A stretch of 64,000 nucleotides of DNA from Bacilli bacterium (GTDB lineage Bacteria > Bacillota_I > Bacilli_A > RFN20 > DUOF01): positions 798,197 through 862,196 of the forward strand of contig JAFWYE010000006.1 in NCBI GenBank assembly GCA_017517765.1. The letters are read 5' to 3'. The notes under the pieces were generated by a model. That model did not search any database. It saw nothing but the letters and a program-made list of their open reading frames with translations, and was not told where the DNA came from. Both the position numbers and the translations under genes were made by a program. Positions 1 through 9,088 of the stretch are shown one piece after another (the first letter of the stretch is position 1; every line of letters begins with the position of its first letter).

Positions 1-2976
1 ATAACATCTGCTAATAGCTTGCAATTAACTATTAAAGATAATGCTGCTCCAACAATTACTTTAGAGAAGCAAGGAGAGGTATACTATATTGAAGCATTCC
101 AAAATGCAACGGAAAATAGTATCGCCTATAATGAACCGGGCTTTAAAGCAATGGATGACATTGATGGTGATATTACTATTAATGTTAGAATTGAAGGAGA
201 TAGAAATATTAATTATTACAAAACTGGAACATATGTAATTATATATACTGTTACTGATAGTCATGGGCATGTAGCTAGTAACTATAGAACTGTAATTGTA
301 AGAGATACAATTGCTCCAAGTGTGGAATTAATTAATCCTGAATTATCTGAAATTATTCTTGAGTTTGGAGACGAATATGTTGAATATGGAGCAACAGCGG
401 TTGATGCATATGATGCTTATTATGGATATGAACTTAGAGAATATATAGATAATCAAATAGATGTTAATAAGATTGGTGAATATTTAATTAGATATTCATT
501 TATAGATAGTAATGGCAATGAAGCAGAAGCATATAGGAAAGTTATTGTTCAAGATACCGTTAAGCCTACTATTACTTTGATTGGTGAAAGTACTATTTAT
601 TTGGAGTACTTAGAAACATTTAGTGATGAAGGTGCTTGGTTTGAAGATAACTATGATGGTAAGAGTAGATTGTATGCTACAACTATAGTTTATGTGGATC
701 CAATTACTCTAGAAACAATTGAAGTAAGTAGTGTTGATACTAGTGTTTTAGGAACATATAGATTGACTTACTATAGGGAGGATAGTAGTGGTAATACTCC
801 TGAAAGTGTGCCTACAAGAACTGTTATTGTTAGAGATAGTACACCTCCAGTTATTACTTTACTAGGATCGAATCCATTTATTTTAAGATATGGGGATACA
901 TATGTAGATCCTGGCTACACTGTAATTGATAACTATGATGGTGACATAACAAACAACGAAGATCTAGTAGATGTAGAGGCAATTATTGGAGATACTTTAG
1001 GTACATATTATGTATACTATAGAGCGAAAGATACTCACAATAATATTGCAGATGAAGTTAGAAGAACAGTTATTGTGCTTGACCTTGTAAGTCCGATTAT
1101 ATATTTCACAAATGATTGTCCTCAATATATTTATTTAGAGGCGCTTGTTGATGAATATGATCAAAGATGTAACTTGCCAGGAACTGGATATACTGTATAT
1201 GATGATTACACCCCTGATATAGATGCGATTCAAAATTGGGTGTCTGTAAGAGGAAGTGTGGATATTACAACGATTGGCACATATCCAATCACATACAATG
1301 TTAGTGATAGAAGTGGTAACGCGGCAATTACACTTACTAGATATGTAGTTGTTCAAGATACACTTAAACCAACAATTACACTTAAACCAAATGCTGAAGG
1401 AGACGTTGATTTCTATGTAGAAGTATTTGGAGAATATGTTGAATATGGTTGGGAAGTTAGCGATATTTATGATGATTTCCATATGAATGAAATTTTAGTG
1501 GAAATAAGTGAAGAAATAGATCTTAGAAAATTAAACACATATGAAGTTAAATATATAGCAATAGACACTAATGGAAATAGATCGGACCCTGCATATAGAT
1601 ATGTTACAGTTCGAGATACTGTGCCACCTGTGGTTACTATAAATGGCGATGCAGAAGTTGTTGTTGAAAGAGGTACTAACTATGTTGATTTAGGTGCAAG
1701 AGCGCAAGATAACTATGATGGACTAATTACAGATGTTTACATTACTACAGATATTCCTACAGGAATGTTCTTAGGAGACTATGAAATTATATATTGTGCA
1801 AAAGATACTAGCGGCAACGAAGGCTGTGCAAAACGTGATGTGCATGTTGAAGATACAATTGCACCGGTTGTTTATGGTGCTAGTGATGGAGCTTACTATA
1901 AAAATCCATTCTATATTTACTTTGCTCCATCATTTGCAGGAACTGATGAAGTTCTTACTGGATGGTTAAATGGAAAGTTAATAACATCACCATGGCAAAT
2001 TAAGGATGAAGGAATTTATAATTTACTTGTTACTGATGATGCGGGAAATGAAACTAGATTAACATTCACTCTAGACAGGACGCCACCTAAGTTATATGGA
2101 ACAAATGATAAGCAATATATAAATCATGATGTAAAAATCCATTCTGATGAATTACTTGAATCTATATCATATAAATTAAATAATGGTGGATTTGTGACAG
2201 AAAATATTCAAGAAATAACATTTACTGTTGAAGGGCAATATTCTGTATATGCAACAGATATGGCTGGAAACGTTGCTAAAACAATTACCTTCATAATAGA
2301 TAAGACGCCTCCAGAATATGCGCTTGTTGGTGTTGAAAATAGAGGTATAACAAGTGGAGATGTTTCTCTTGTTACGGAAAATGATGTTGTTGTTTCTGTA
2401 AATGGAGAGTATATTTCTACTAGTCATAGATTTGTTGATGGAGGCTATTATAAGGTTACAATAAGAGACAAAGCTGGTAACGATGTATTCCTACAATTTG
2501 TAATCAATAAAAAGTCTAATGTTACTATTTCTGGGGAAAATGTAACATTTATATCTCAAAATAATGCGATCGATAAGTTTATTGCTCCAGCTGATACTTC
2601 TTATCCTAGAGGTACAGGATTCATATTTGCAAAACCTAAATTGGATGGAACATTTGACTACATTTCAGGTACGCTTTTCTCAGATGATGAATATTCTAAA
2701 CTTATTAGTGGTGAATCATTGTCCTATAATGTCCCTGGTGTTGGAGAAGAAGAAATGGTTGTTGCATTCATTGTTACACTGGATGAACTTAATAAATTTA
2801 CAACGCAAACTGTTGAAGGCGATGATGATAGTGCTCTTATCTATACTTTTGCAGCAATTGGTATTGCAGCTTTAGGTGGGGCAACATTCTACTTCTTTGT
2901 TATAGCAAAACGTAAGAAAGAAGAAGAGGAAGAAGAAGTTGATGAGGAAGAGATCATTGACGACGATTATTATTGA
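1..2976 (+). CDS. Large Ig-repeat surface protein, C-terminal membrane anchor (5' end outside window)
   Basis: The reading frame is open from base 1, so the gene starts upstream and no signal peptide is visible. The visible part has about seven tandem DUF5011-type (Cry22-like) Ig domains of roughly 85-95 residues. Each begins with a D-x-x-x-P-x-I/V-x-L motif (DTIAPSVEL, DTVKPTITL, DSTPPVITL, DTVPPVVTI) and ends with a G-x-Y-x-I/V-x-Y-x-x-x-D-x-x-G-N strand. Three shorter repeats follow (DTIAPVVYG, DRTPPKLYG, DKTPPEYAL). Near the C-terminus there is one hydrophobic helix (about residues 935-957 counting from base 19), then a lysine stretch and a very acidic tail. There is no LPXTG signal. The family suggests an extracellular, possibly adhesive protein; the ligand is unknown. 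It ends at TGA before a strong terminator. Confidence 0.9.
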   Translation: MTSANSLQLTIKDNAAPTITLEKQGEVYYIEAFQNATENSIAYNEPGFKAMDDIDGDITINVRIEGDRNINYYKTGTYVIIYTVTDSHGHVASNYRTVIVRDTIAPSVELINPELSEIILEFGDEYVEYGATAVDAYDAYYGYELREYIDNQIDVNKIGEYLIRYSFIDSNGNEAEAYRKVIVQDTVKPTITLIGESTIYLEYLETFSDEGAWFEDNYDGKSRLYATTIVYVDPITLETIEVSSVDTSVLGTYRLTYYREDSSGNTPESVPTRTVIVRDSTPPVITLLGSNPFILRYGDTYVDPGYTVIDNYDGDITNNEDLVDVEAIIGDTLGTYYVYYRAKDTHNNIADEVRRTVIVLDLVSPIIYFTNDCPQYIYLEALVDEYDQRCNLPGTGYTVYDDYTPDIDAIQNWVSVRGSVDITTIGTYPITYNVSDRSGNAAITLTRYVVVQDTLKPTITLKPNAEGDVDFYVEVFGEYVEYGWEVSDIYDDFHMNEILVEISEEIDLRKLNTYEVKYIAIDTNGNRSDPAYRYVTVRDTVPPVVTINGDAEVVVERGTNYVDLGARAQDNYDGLITDVYITTDIPTGMFLGDYEIIYCAKDTSGNEGCAKRDVHVEDTIAPVVYGASDGAYYKNPFYIYFAPSFAGTDEVLTGWLNGKLITSPWQIKDEGIYNLLVTDDAGNETRLTFTLDRTPPKLYGTNDKQYINHDVKIHSDELLESISYKLNNGGFVTENIQEITFTVEGQYSVYATDMAGNVAKTITFIIDKTPPEYALVGVENRGITSGDVSLVTENDVVVSVNGEYISTSHRFVDGGYYKVTIRDKAGNDVFLQFVINKKSNVTISGENVTFISQNNAIDKFIAPADTSYPRGTGFIFAKPKLDGTFDYISGTLFSDDEYSKLISGESLSYNVPGVGEEEMVVAFIVTLDELNKFTTQTVEGDDDSALIYTFAAIGIAALGGATFYFFVIAKRKKEEEEEEVDEEEIIDDDYY

Positions 2977-3008
2977 TACTAGTTATTTAGTTAGAGTTTC
3001 ATGTGAAA

Positions 3009-3043
3009 CAAAAAAGCGATTAGTTTTACCTAGTCGCTTTTTT
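3009..3043. terminator. Bidirectional rho-independent terminator
   Basis: An A-tract, the arm AGCGATTAG, a short loop, the arm CTAGTCGCT and a T-tract form a 14-bp hairpin. It sits between two convergent genes, the surface protein (+) and rubrerythrin (-), and can serve both strands. Confidence 0.85.
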
Positions 3044-3067
3044 AATTGATTAAATTTAAGTTAAATT

Positions 3068-3601
3068 TTAATAATTTTCTTTTCTAACTTCAAAGAAGCT
3101 TAATGGATGAGCACATACTGGACATACTGCAGGAGCCTTTGTACCAATGTGTAAGTGGCCACAATTTCTGCATTCCCAAACAACTACATCTGTCTTTTCG
3201 AAAACTTTATTTTCTTTAACATTTTTTAATAATGCTTGATATCTTTCTTCGTGTGATTTTTCAATCTTTGCTACAGCTTCAAATTTGAATGCTATTTGGT
3301 GGAAACCTTCCTCCTTAGCAACTTTTGCAAACTCTGCATACATCTCAGTCCATTCATAGTTTTCGCCTTGAGCAGCTGCAAGAAGATTTTCTTCAGTTGT
3401 TCCAAGTTCCCCTAATTCTTTAAACCACATTTTTGCATGCTCTTTTTCATTCTCAGCAGTTTTTTCAAAAATTCTAGCTATTTGTTCATAACCTTCCTTT
3501 TTTGCTACTGAAGCAAAATATGTGTATTTGTTTCTTGCTTGGCTTTCACCTGCAAATGCAGCGCGTAGATTAGCCTCTGTTCTACTTCCTTTTAATTCCA
3601 T
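3068..3601 (-). CDS. rbr: Rubrerythrin
   Basis: 177 aa, the usual rubrerythrin length. The N-terminal ferritin-like diiron domain (residues 1-135) carries the expected glutamates in [18 protein letters not shown] and [10 protein letters not shown]. The C-terminal rubredoxin-like domain has the iron ligands C144, C147, C160 and C163 (ECRNCG, CPVCAHP). The family reduces hydrogen peroxide with electrons from NAD(P)H through rubredoxin-type partners, so it protects anaerobes from oxidative stress. It is monocistronic, with SD GGGAGG upstream and its own promoter. It implies an anaerobic or microaerobic lifestyle. Confidence 0.97.
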   Translation of the reverse strand: MELKGSRTEANLRAAFAGESQARNKYTYFASVAKKEGYEQIARIFEKTAENEKEHAKMWFKELGELGTTEENLLAAAQGENYEWTEMYAEFAKVAKEEGFHQIAFKFEAVAKIEKSHEERYQALLKNVKENKVFEKTDVVVWECRNCGHLHIGTKAPAVCPVCAHPLSFFEVRKENY

Positions 3602-3625
3602 TTATTTTTTCCTCCCTATGCTTTA

Positions 3626-3654
3626 ATATTATTAAAATTGTTATTCTAACTCAA
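3626..3654 (-). promoter_or_regulatory. Promoter of rubrerythrin gene
   Basis: Read on the minus strand: TTGAGT (3654-3649), 17-bp spacer, TAATAT (3631-3626), about 20 nt before the start region. Sigma-A-like. No peroxide-regulator operator could be identified by eye. Confidence 0.6.
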
Positions 3655-3675
3655 TCTTTTATTAAAAAAATAGTA

Positions 3676-3708
3676 ATAAAAAAAAGTTCTTATTATGTAA
3701 GAACTTTC
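3676..3708 (-). terminator. Terminator of the SPFH/zinc-ribbon gene
   Basis: On the minus strand AAAGTTCTTA and TAAGAACTTT pair around a 5-nt loop and are followed by a T-run. It lies just after the minus-strand stop at 3729. Confidence 0.8.
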
Positions 3709-3728
3709 TTTGTTAAATTAATAAAATA

Positions 3729-4805
3729 TTATACTGGTTTTCCGCAATCAGGGCAGAACTTTTCATGCTCTTTGATTATACGTCCACAATTTCCACATAT
3801 AATAACCTTGTCTTTATCAAATAATTCAGTACCACAATCAGGGCAGAACTTTGCTTTGAAGGCAACAACGTTGTGACATTTTGGACACTCTTTAATGCTT
3901 TCTCTATTTTCTTTTCCGCATTGTGGACAATATTTAAAGTTTTTAGCTATGTTTGCGCCACAGTGAATACAAGTGATTGTAAGATCTTGAACCATGTTGA
4001 ACATCTTTTTCATTTCAGATGTCATTAATGTTCCAGCATTTACAGGGTGATTAACAGGCAAACCATTACTTTGGTTCACAAGTGCTCCAGGTTGAACTTT
4101 TCCATTTACAATATCATCCATTGAAAGATTTGCGTGTTCAAGAATTTTTGCTTTTAATAGTTTCTCTGTTTCTTCAGGAATTACTACATCTTCTACTTCC
4201 ATCTTGTTAAGAAGCAATCCATGATCATTAAATCTATTAACTATTTCTCTATAATTTTGAAGTGTAAACTTAGGATAGTTAGTATAGAAGTCTAACGCTG
4301 TTAATCTTGTATTAGTAAGTGTATCTATGATTCCATTAACAATCATATTTCTTAGATATGATGTAATATCTTCATCGTTGAATTCTGTAATCTTTCCAAA
4401 CATGTTAGTCATAAATAATGATACATTAAATACTTTGAATGAGAAGTTACCGCTTGCTTTGATTGCTACACTTCCAAATGTGTTATCTCTAACAACAACA
4501 GAGTTAATCATTGCCCATTTTAAATTTTGATATGCATATAAGCTTACAAAATATACATCACAAGAAAAACCGTGATTTTTCTTAAGATCTAATCCTTTTG
4601 TAAGTAAAGGCATTGTTTTGGTGTTAAGGATATGTTCTCCTTTAGGGAAAACATCATACACTTTACCGTTTTTTACAAGGACAGCTGCTTCATCGGCACC
4701 AACTTTTAAAGTAGAGCCCATTTCTATCAAATTATTAAGCAAAGGAAATCTGTATATAAATAACTCTTTCTCACTTTCTGGCCTTTCTATTTTATTAATT
4801 GACAT
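3729..4805 (-). CDS. SPFH-domain protein with C-terminal zinc ribbons (YdjI / virion-core-like)
   Basis: 358 aa from ATG at 4805, chosen because TGGAGGTG lies 6-7 nt upstream; a longer frame to 4841 has no SD. The first ~220 residues resemble the SPFH/band-7 'virion core protein' family (B. subtilis YdjI type). The C-terminal ~85 residues hold three double-CxxC zinc ribbons (CIHCG/CPQCG, CPKCH/CPDCG, CGNCG/CPDCG). No membrane helix is visible, so it is probably cytosolic or peripheral. SPFH proteins act as membrane scaffolds; the exact role of this subfamily is unknown. It is divergent from the YDG surface-protein operon. Confidence 0.85.
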   Translation of the reverse strand: MSINKIERPESEKELFIYRFPLLNNLIEMGSTLKVGADEAAVLVKNGKVYDVFPKGEHILNTKTMPLLTKGLDLKKNHGFSCDVYFVSLYAYQNLKWAMINSVVVRDNTFGSVAIKASGNFSFKVFNVSLFMTNMFGKITEFNDEDITSYLRNMIVNGIIDTLTNTRLTALDFYTNYPKFTLQNYREIVNRFNDHGLLLNKMEVEDVVIPEETEKLLKAKILEHANLSMDDIVNGKVQPGALVNQSNGLPVNHPVNAGTLMTSEMKKMFNMVQDLTITCIHCGANIAKNFKYCPQCGKENRESIKECPKCHNVVAFKAKFCPDCGTELFDKDKVIICGNCGRIIKEHEKFCPDCGKPV

Positions 4806-4874
4806 ACAAAAACACCTCCAGATATTTCTAGTATAACACAAAATGTGATTAAATATATAAAAGGTGATTTAAAA

Positions 4875-5933
4875 GTGGAGAGATTTAAGGTGAAAAAAGT
4901 TATATTTATGATTTTTATGGCTATATTTTTGTTCATTTTTACTCAAACGGGGTATGTTTCTGCTCAAGAGGACTACACAATAGAAATTGAAAGTGTAACT
5001 GGTCTTACTTATGGTGATACAATTTCTAAGGGGAGAATTGTTATAAAAGAGCAAAGCGTTCCGGGTGAAGTGTTTTTTCAACACCCAGATAGAATTGTGA
5101 ATACAGCAGGCGAATATACGGTTTGGGTTACCTTTAAACCTACTGATGTGAATGCTTATGGGAATGGTATTTCTATTCCTTTTGTTGCTGATGTCGCAAA
5201 AAAGAATATCGAAATAATTTTTGATAGTCCTATTTATAAAAGGTATGATGGCACAGAGCAAGTTGATTTACCACAACATTCATACATTGGTATTATCAAC
5301 AATGAAGTGACTGTTGTTGGCGATTTGCAAGGCTCTTTTAATGGTTCGTATGTGGCAGAAGAGGTGGGGATAACTCTTTCTGGAGTTGTTTTAGAAGGAG
5401 AAAAAAAAGATTGTTACACCCTTGTTTTGACAGGGCATTATGGAAGAATACATCCATCTTATGTTAATGATGTTTCTAATAGCGTTTCTATAGAATTTGG
5501 TGAAAATGTTTATGTAGATGTAATGGCTACGGTTAACATGAAGAACATCTTTGAAACAAAAAAAGTTAACAAATTATATACTTCATTTATGTTGTATGAA
5601 TTTTCTGTTTATGATCACAACAATGAACAATTAGATGTACGTGGCAACTACACGGTTGGGTTAAAGATAGATGAAGATATTATATCTAGAGAAAGGCTAG
5701 AAGTGTTCGAACTTAATTCAAATAATGAATATAAAGAATTATCCTATACATATAATAATGGCATTATGAGATTTGAAATGGATCCTGATTCACAAATTGT
5801 ATTTACTACACGAAATGTGGAATATGGATATATAATTTTGTTTTGTGGAATTTTATTAGTTTCATTAGGGGTTGTTGTTGTTTATTGGTTTACAACAAGT
5901 AGAGAAGATTATTCTCAAGAGGAGGAAGAATAA
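4875..5933 (+). CDS. Secreted YDG/MBG-type surface protein with C-terminal membrane anchor
   Basis: 352 aa from GTG 4875, preceded by AAAGGTGAT at 8-nt spacing; GTG 4890 with GGAG upstream is an alternative. The signal peptide has a basic start, a long hydrophobic core and likely cleavage at VSA-QED. The ectodomain contains MBG/YDG-like beta-domains (GLTYGDTIS, KRYDGTEQVDL). A helix near residues 312-335 is followed by a short acidic tail ending in EEEE. There is no sortase motif. It overlaps the next gene (an ABC ATPase) by 1 bp in TAATG, so they are translationally coupled. Function unknown; probably a cell-surface protein. Confidence 0.8.
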   Translation: MERFKVKKVIFMIFMAIFLFIFTQTGYVSAQEDYTIEIESVTGLTYGDTISKGRIVIKEQSVPGEVFFQHPDRIVNTAGEYTVWVTFKPTDVNAYGNGISIPFVADVAKKNIEIIFDSPIYKRYDGTEQVDLPQHSYIGIINNEVTVVGDLQGSFNGSYVAEEVGITLSGVVLEGEKKDCYTLVLTGHYGRIHPSYVNDVSNSVSIEFGENVYVDVMATVNMKNIFETKKVNKLYTSFMLYEFSVYDHNNEQLDVRGNYTVGLKIDEDIISRERLEVFELNSNNEYKELSYTYNNGIMRFEMDPDSQIVFTTRNVEYGYIILFCGILLVSLGVVVVYWFTTSREDYSQEEEE

Positions 5934-6838
5934 TGGATTATAAATGTATAAATGTTAGTAAAAGCTATCATAAATTTGCTCAAAAAGAAGATATAAAAGC
6001 GCTAGAAAATATAAATTTAACACTTTCTAGTGGTGAAATAGTGGGTATTATAGGTCTTTCTGGTAGTGGGAAAACAACCCTTATTGATGTTTTATCAGGA
6101 AATTTAGAAGCCACTGTTGGAGAATTAAACTATTCTCCTGAAAGTGTTGTTAGAGTACACAAAACAAGTAGTGTTAGGTTAAACAAAAACTTGAGTGTAT
6201 ATGATAATATGGTGGCATTTGGAAAAAAAGAGCATATGAGTGAACTTGATGTAGAAAATAGGATGGTTCAACTAAGAGATATATTTTCACTATCAAAATT
6301 TATTAATACCAAAGTTTCAGAGTTGGCTGATGAAATAAAGGTTAAATGTGAAATGGCAATATCTTTGTTAACTTCTCCTAGAATTGTTTTTTTTGATGAC
6401 TCTTTGAGTGGGATAAATCATTCTGGGAAAAATGAAATTTTAAAGTGTTTGAAAAGATTAAATAAAGAGGAAAGAACAATTGTAGTATTAGTTTCTTCAA
6501 GTTTGAAAGATATCGATAAAATCATTAATAGATTGGTTGTTGTGGATAGAGGAAATATCATATATGATGGTGCATATAATGATTTTAAAGAAATATATTG
6601 TAAAGATAAAATATTTGAGGTTTTCCTAAATAAAAATGTAAGTATAGAACAAGTAGAAGGTATTAATGTTTTAGAAAAAGGAGAATACTATTATAAATTG
6701 TCTTTTGCAAATAAAAATGGTATGCTAAGTAAGGTTATTAACTTATTTGATGTGGATAATATAGTTGATTTAACCATAGGAAATATAGACCTAAATGATA
6801 TAGTAGAAAAAATAAGAAAAGGTGAGTTGAATGATTAG
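5933..6838 (+). CDS. Degenerate ABC-type ATPase subunit
   Basis: 301 aa. Walker A is intact (GLSGSGKTT, residues 41-49). The other ATPase motifs are eroded. The Q-loop region lacks a clear glutamine (VHKTSSVRLNKNLSVYDN). The LSGGQ signature is replaced by VSELADEIK. Walker B reads VFFDDSLSG, with Asp where the catalytic Glu is expected. The switch region is VSSSL with no histidine. The last ~80 residues are an accessory domain. No permease is adjacent; the neighbours are a YDG surface protein (1-bp overlap) and a nucleoside kinase (8-bp overlap). It may bind rather than turn over ATP, or act as a regulatory subunit; this is inference. Confidence 0.8.
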   Translation: MDYKCINVSKSYHKFAQKEDIKALENINLTLSSGEIVGIIGLSGSGKTTLIDVLSGNLEATVGELNYSPESVVRVHKTSSVRLNKNLSVYDNMVAFGKKEHMSELDVENRMVQLRDIFSLSKFINTKVSELADEIKVKCEMAISLLTSPRIVFFDDSLSGINHSGKNEILKCLKRLNKEERTIVVLVSSSLKDIDKIINRLVVVDRGNIIYDGAYNDFKEIYCKDKIFEVFLNKNVSIEQVEGINVLEKGEYYYKLSFANKNGMLSKVINLFDVDNIVDLTIGNIDLNDIVEKIRKGELND

Positions 6839-8459
6839 AATAGGTTTTGAAAATAGAGGGTATAAGGATTTTGAAAATCCGGTTAAAATTAAAGAATTAA
6901 TTGATGAAAAGGACTACACTTATTTTGCATGTAAAGTAAATAATAAGTTAAAAGATTTTGACTATACAATTAGTGAAACTTCAAATATAAAATTTGTTGG
7001 GTTAAAAGATAGTGATGCCTCAAAGGTTTATGAATGCTCTTTGAGATTTGTTTTATTAATGGCTGCATATAGAGTAAATAAGGATTTATCGCTTATTGCA
7101 TCTTTTAACGTATCTAGATCAACGCTATTTAGAGATAAAACTGGTGCTCCAATAAGCCATGAAGTATTTCTTAAGATAAAAGAAGAGATGGCTTCTATCG
7201 TTAAAGCTGATTATAAATTTGAAAGACAAACAGTAACAAAAAATGAGGCTACAGAAATGTATAATTCATATGGTTTTATAGATAAACTAGGACTAATTAA
7301 ATATAGACCAGAAGATGAGGTTCATATATATACTTGTGATGGATATAAAAACTATTTGTATAGTTATATGACCCCATCTACAGGGTATTTAACTAAGTAT
7401 GAATTAATGGAATATGAAGGAGGAATTGTTCTTCGTTATCCACGTAGCGAACTTGGAGGAAATATCCCTGAGTTTGTTGATGAAAAAACATATTTTAATG
7501 CTTTAAAAGAAGTTAGAGAATGGGGGAAAGTAAATAGTAGTGCTACAGTTGAGCAAATAAATGAACATGTTGAAAGAGGAGATGCTCAAAATTTTGTTTT
7601 AGCATGTGAAAGAAGACATAATCAAATGCTTGATGAAGTATCTAGCAAAATTGTTAGTAATCCGGATGTTGCTCTTATTGCTATTGCTGGTCCTAGTAGT
7701 AGTGGAAAAACAACATTCTCAAACAGATTAAAAACAAAGCTTATGGAACATGGTATAAATCCAGTTGTTATTTCTATGGATGACTACTATCTTGATAGAG
7801 ATACTTTTGATTTTGAAAGTGTTACAGATTTTGAAGATATTAATTTATTAGATTTAAAACTCTTTAATGAGAACATGAGAGACTTAATTGATGGTAAAGA
7901 AGTTGAACTTCCAAGATTTGATTTTGTAACTAAGAAGAGAGTAAAAGGAAAAGTTATGAAATTGGATAAAAATAGTCCTATTATAGTAGAGGGAATCCAT
8001 GCTTTAAATAAAAGAACAACTGAATTAATACCTCAAAATAGAAAATTTAAGATTTATATTGGGCCACAAATTCAAGTTAATCTAGATGATCATAATCCTA
8101 TCAGTATTACACATCTTCGCTTAATAAGAAGAATAGTAAGAGATAAGCAATTTAGGAACTCTAGTGCAGAGAACACATTAAGTATGTGGGAATCTGTAAG
8201 AAATGGAGAATTTAAATGGATTTATGAAAACCAAGAGGGTGTAGATTACGTATTTAATTCAGAACTGGATTATGAATTCTGCGTTACAAAAAAACATATT
8301 TTACCTCTTTTAAAGGAGATAAAAAACGATTCTCCTCACTATAACTTAGCTTCAACTTTAAAGAAGTATGTTAAATATTTTAGAGATATTGATGATGATA
8401 TGGTTCCTGCTAATTCTCTACTAAGAGAGTTTATTGGAGGAAGTTGTTTCAAAGTATAA
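6831..8459 (+). CDS. Uridine kinase-like nucleoside kinase with N-terminal TGS/tRNA-SAD-like region
   Basis: 542 aa. Residues 1-250 match the ThrRS-like TGS and editing-type (SAD) region found fused to nucleoside kinases in Bacillota and Thermotoga. Residues ~265-490 are a phosphoribulokinase/uridine kinase domain with P-loop GPSSSGKTT (about 286-294) and the substrate motif MDDYYLDRD. It probably phosphorylates a nucleoside with ATP in the cytosol; the substrate is not certain. The start ATG is 8 bp inside the ABC ATPase gene, with GGTGAG as SD. It is the last gene of the operon and is followed by a terminator. Confidence 0.88.
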   Translation: MIRIGFENRGYKDFENPVKIKELIDEKDYTYFACKVNNKLKDFDYTISETSNIKFVGLKDSDASKVYECSLRFVLLMAAYRVNKDLSLIASFNVSRSTLFRDKTGAPISHEVFLKIKEEMASIVKADYKFERQTVTKNEATEMYNSYGFIDKLGLIKYRPEDEVHIYTCDGYKNYLYSYMTPSTGYLTKYELMEYEGGIVLRYPRSELGGNIPEFVDEKTYFNALKEVREWGKVNSSATVEQINEHVERGDAQNFVLACERRHNQMLDEVSSKIVSNPDVALIAIAGPSSSGKTTFSNRLKTKLMEHGINPVVISMDDYYLDRDTFDFESVTDFEDINLLDLKLFNENMRDLIDGKEVELPRFDFVTKKRVKGKVMKLDKNSPIIVEGIHALNKRTTELIPQNRKFKIYIGPQIQVNLDDHNPISITHLRLIRRIVRDKQFRNSSAENTLSMWESVRNGEFKWIYENQEGVDYVFNSELDYEFCVTKKHILPLLKEIKNDSPHYNLASTLKKYVKYFRDIDDDMVPANSLLREFIGGSCFKV

Positions 8460-8463
8460 AAAA

Positions 8464-8498
8464 AGAATGCATCTTATTTTGTTAAGATGCATTTTTTG
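8464..8498. terminator. Bidirectional terminator
   Basis: AATGCATCTTA (8466-8476) pairs with TAAGATGCATT (8483-8493), followed by T's on the plus strand and preceded by A's for the minus strand. It separates the nucleoside kinase from the convergent nth and overlaps the last codons of nth. Confidence 0.85.
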
Positions 8499-9088
8499 TT
8501 GAATTTACAAGCTTCACATTTCGGGTTTTTACTAGTACATGTGTATCTGCCAAACAGCACTAATCTTTGGTGCAATATTGCTAAATTTGTTTTAAATGTT
8601 TTTGTTAATGTTTCTTCGATTTTATCTACGCTATCTTCTTCTTTTGTTAATCCAAGTCTATAAGACACTCTTTTTATGTGAGTGTCTACTGGTAAGAAAT
8701 TTTGGTTATGATATTCTACTAAATAAACACCACTTGTTTTATTTCCTACACCTGGAAGTGTGGATAATTCTTTTCTTGAAGTTGGTATTTTTCCATCATA
8801 CTTTTCAATTAAAACAGTCGCAAGATTTTTGATGGATTTTGACTTGTTTTTGCTTAGTCCAAGGGGATGAATTATTCTTTCTAGTTCAGATAATTCTGCA
8901 TTTTTAAGATCTTCTAATGTTGGGTATTTTGAGAATAGTATTGGGGTTATTTTGTTGACGTTTTTATCAAGCGTTTGAGCAGATAATAAAATAGCGATTA
9001 GTAATGTATAATCGCTATTATAATTTAATTCACATTTTGGGTTAGGTATCATCTCTGTTAGAGAATCCAATATATATTCTTTATTCAT
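8474..9088 (-). CDS. nth: Endonuclease III
   Basis: 204 aa, typical length. The helix-hairpin-helix LPGVGNKTSG carries the catalytic lysine K117, and the catalytic aspartate is D135 in VDTHI. The C-terminal [4Fe-4S] cluster motif C-x6-C-x2-C-x5-C is intact (C184, C191, C194, C200). The family is a bifunctional DNA glycosylase/AP lyase for oxidized pyrimidines in base-excision repair. Its ATG overlaps the dnaD stop by 1 bp, the same dnaD-nth pairing as in Bacillus. Confidence 0.96.
   Translation of the reverse strand: MNKEYILDSLTEMIPNPKCELNYNSDYTLLIAILLSAQTLDKNVNKITPILFSKYPTLEDLKNAELSELERIIHPLGLSKNKSKSIKNLATVLIEKYDGKIPTSRKELSTLPGVGNKTSGVYLVEYHNQNFLPVDTHIKRVSYRLGLTKEEDSVDKIEETLTKTFKTNLAILHQRLVLFGRYTCTSKNPKCEACKFNKKCILTK

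Noticed and set aside
1135..1482. 115-aa minus-strand ORF (and other minus-strand ORFs inside the Ig-repeat gene)
   Set aside because: Shadow of a repetitive AT-rich coding region; Ile/Asn/Ser-rich with no SD.
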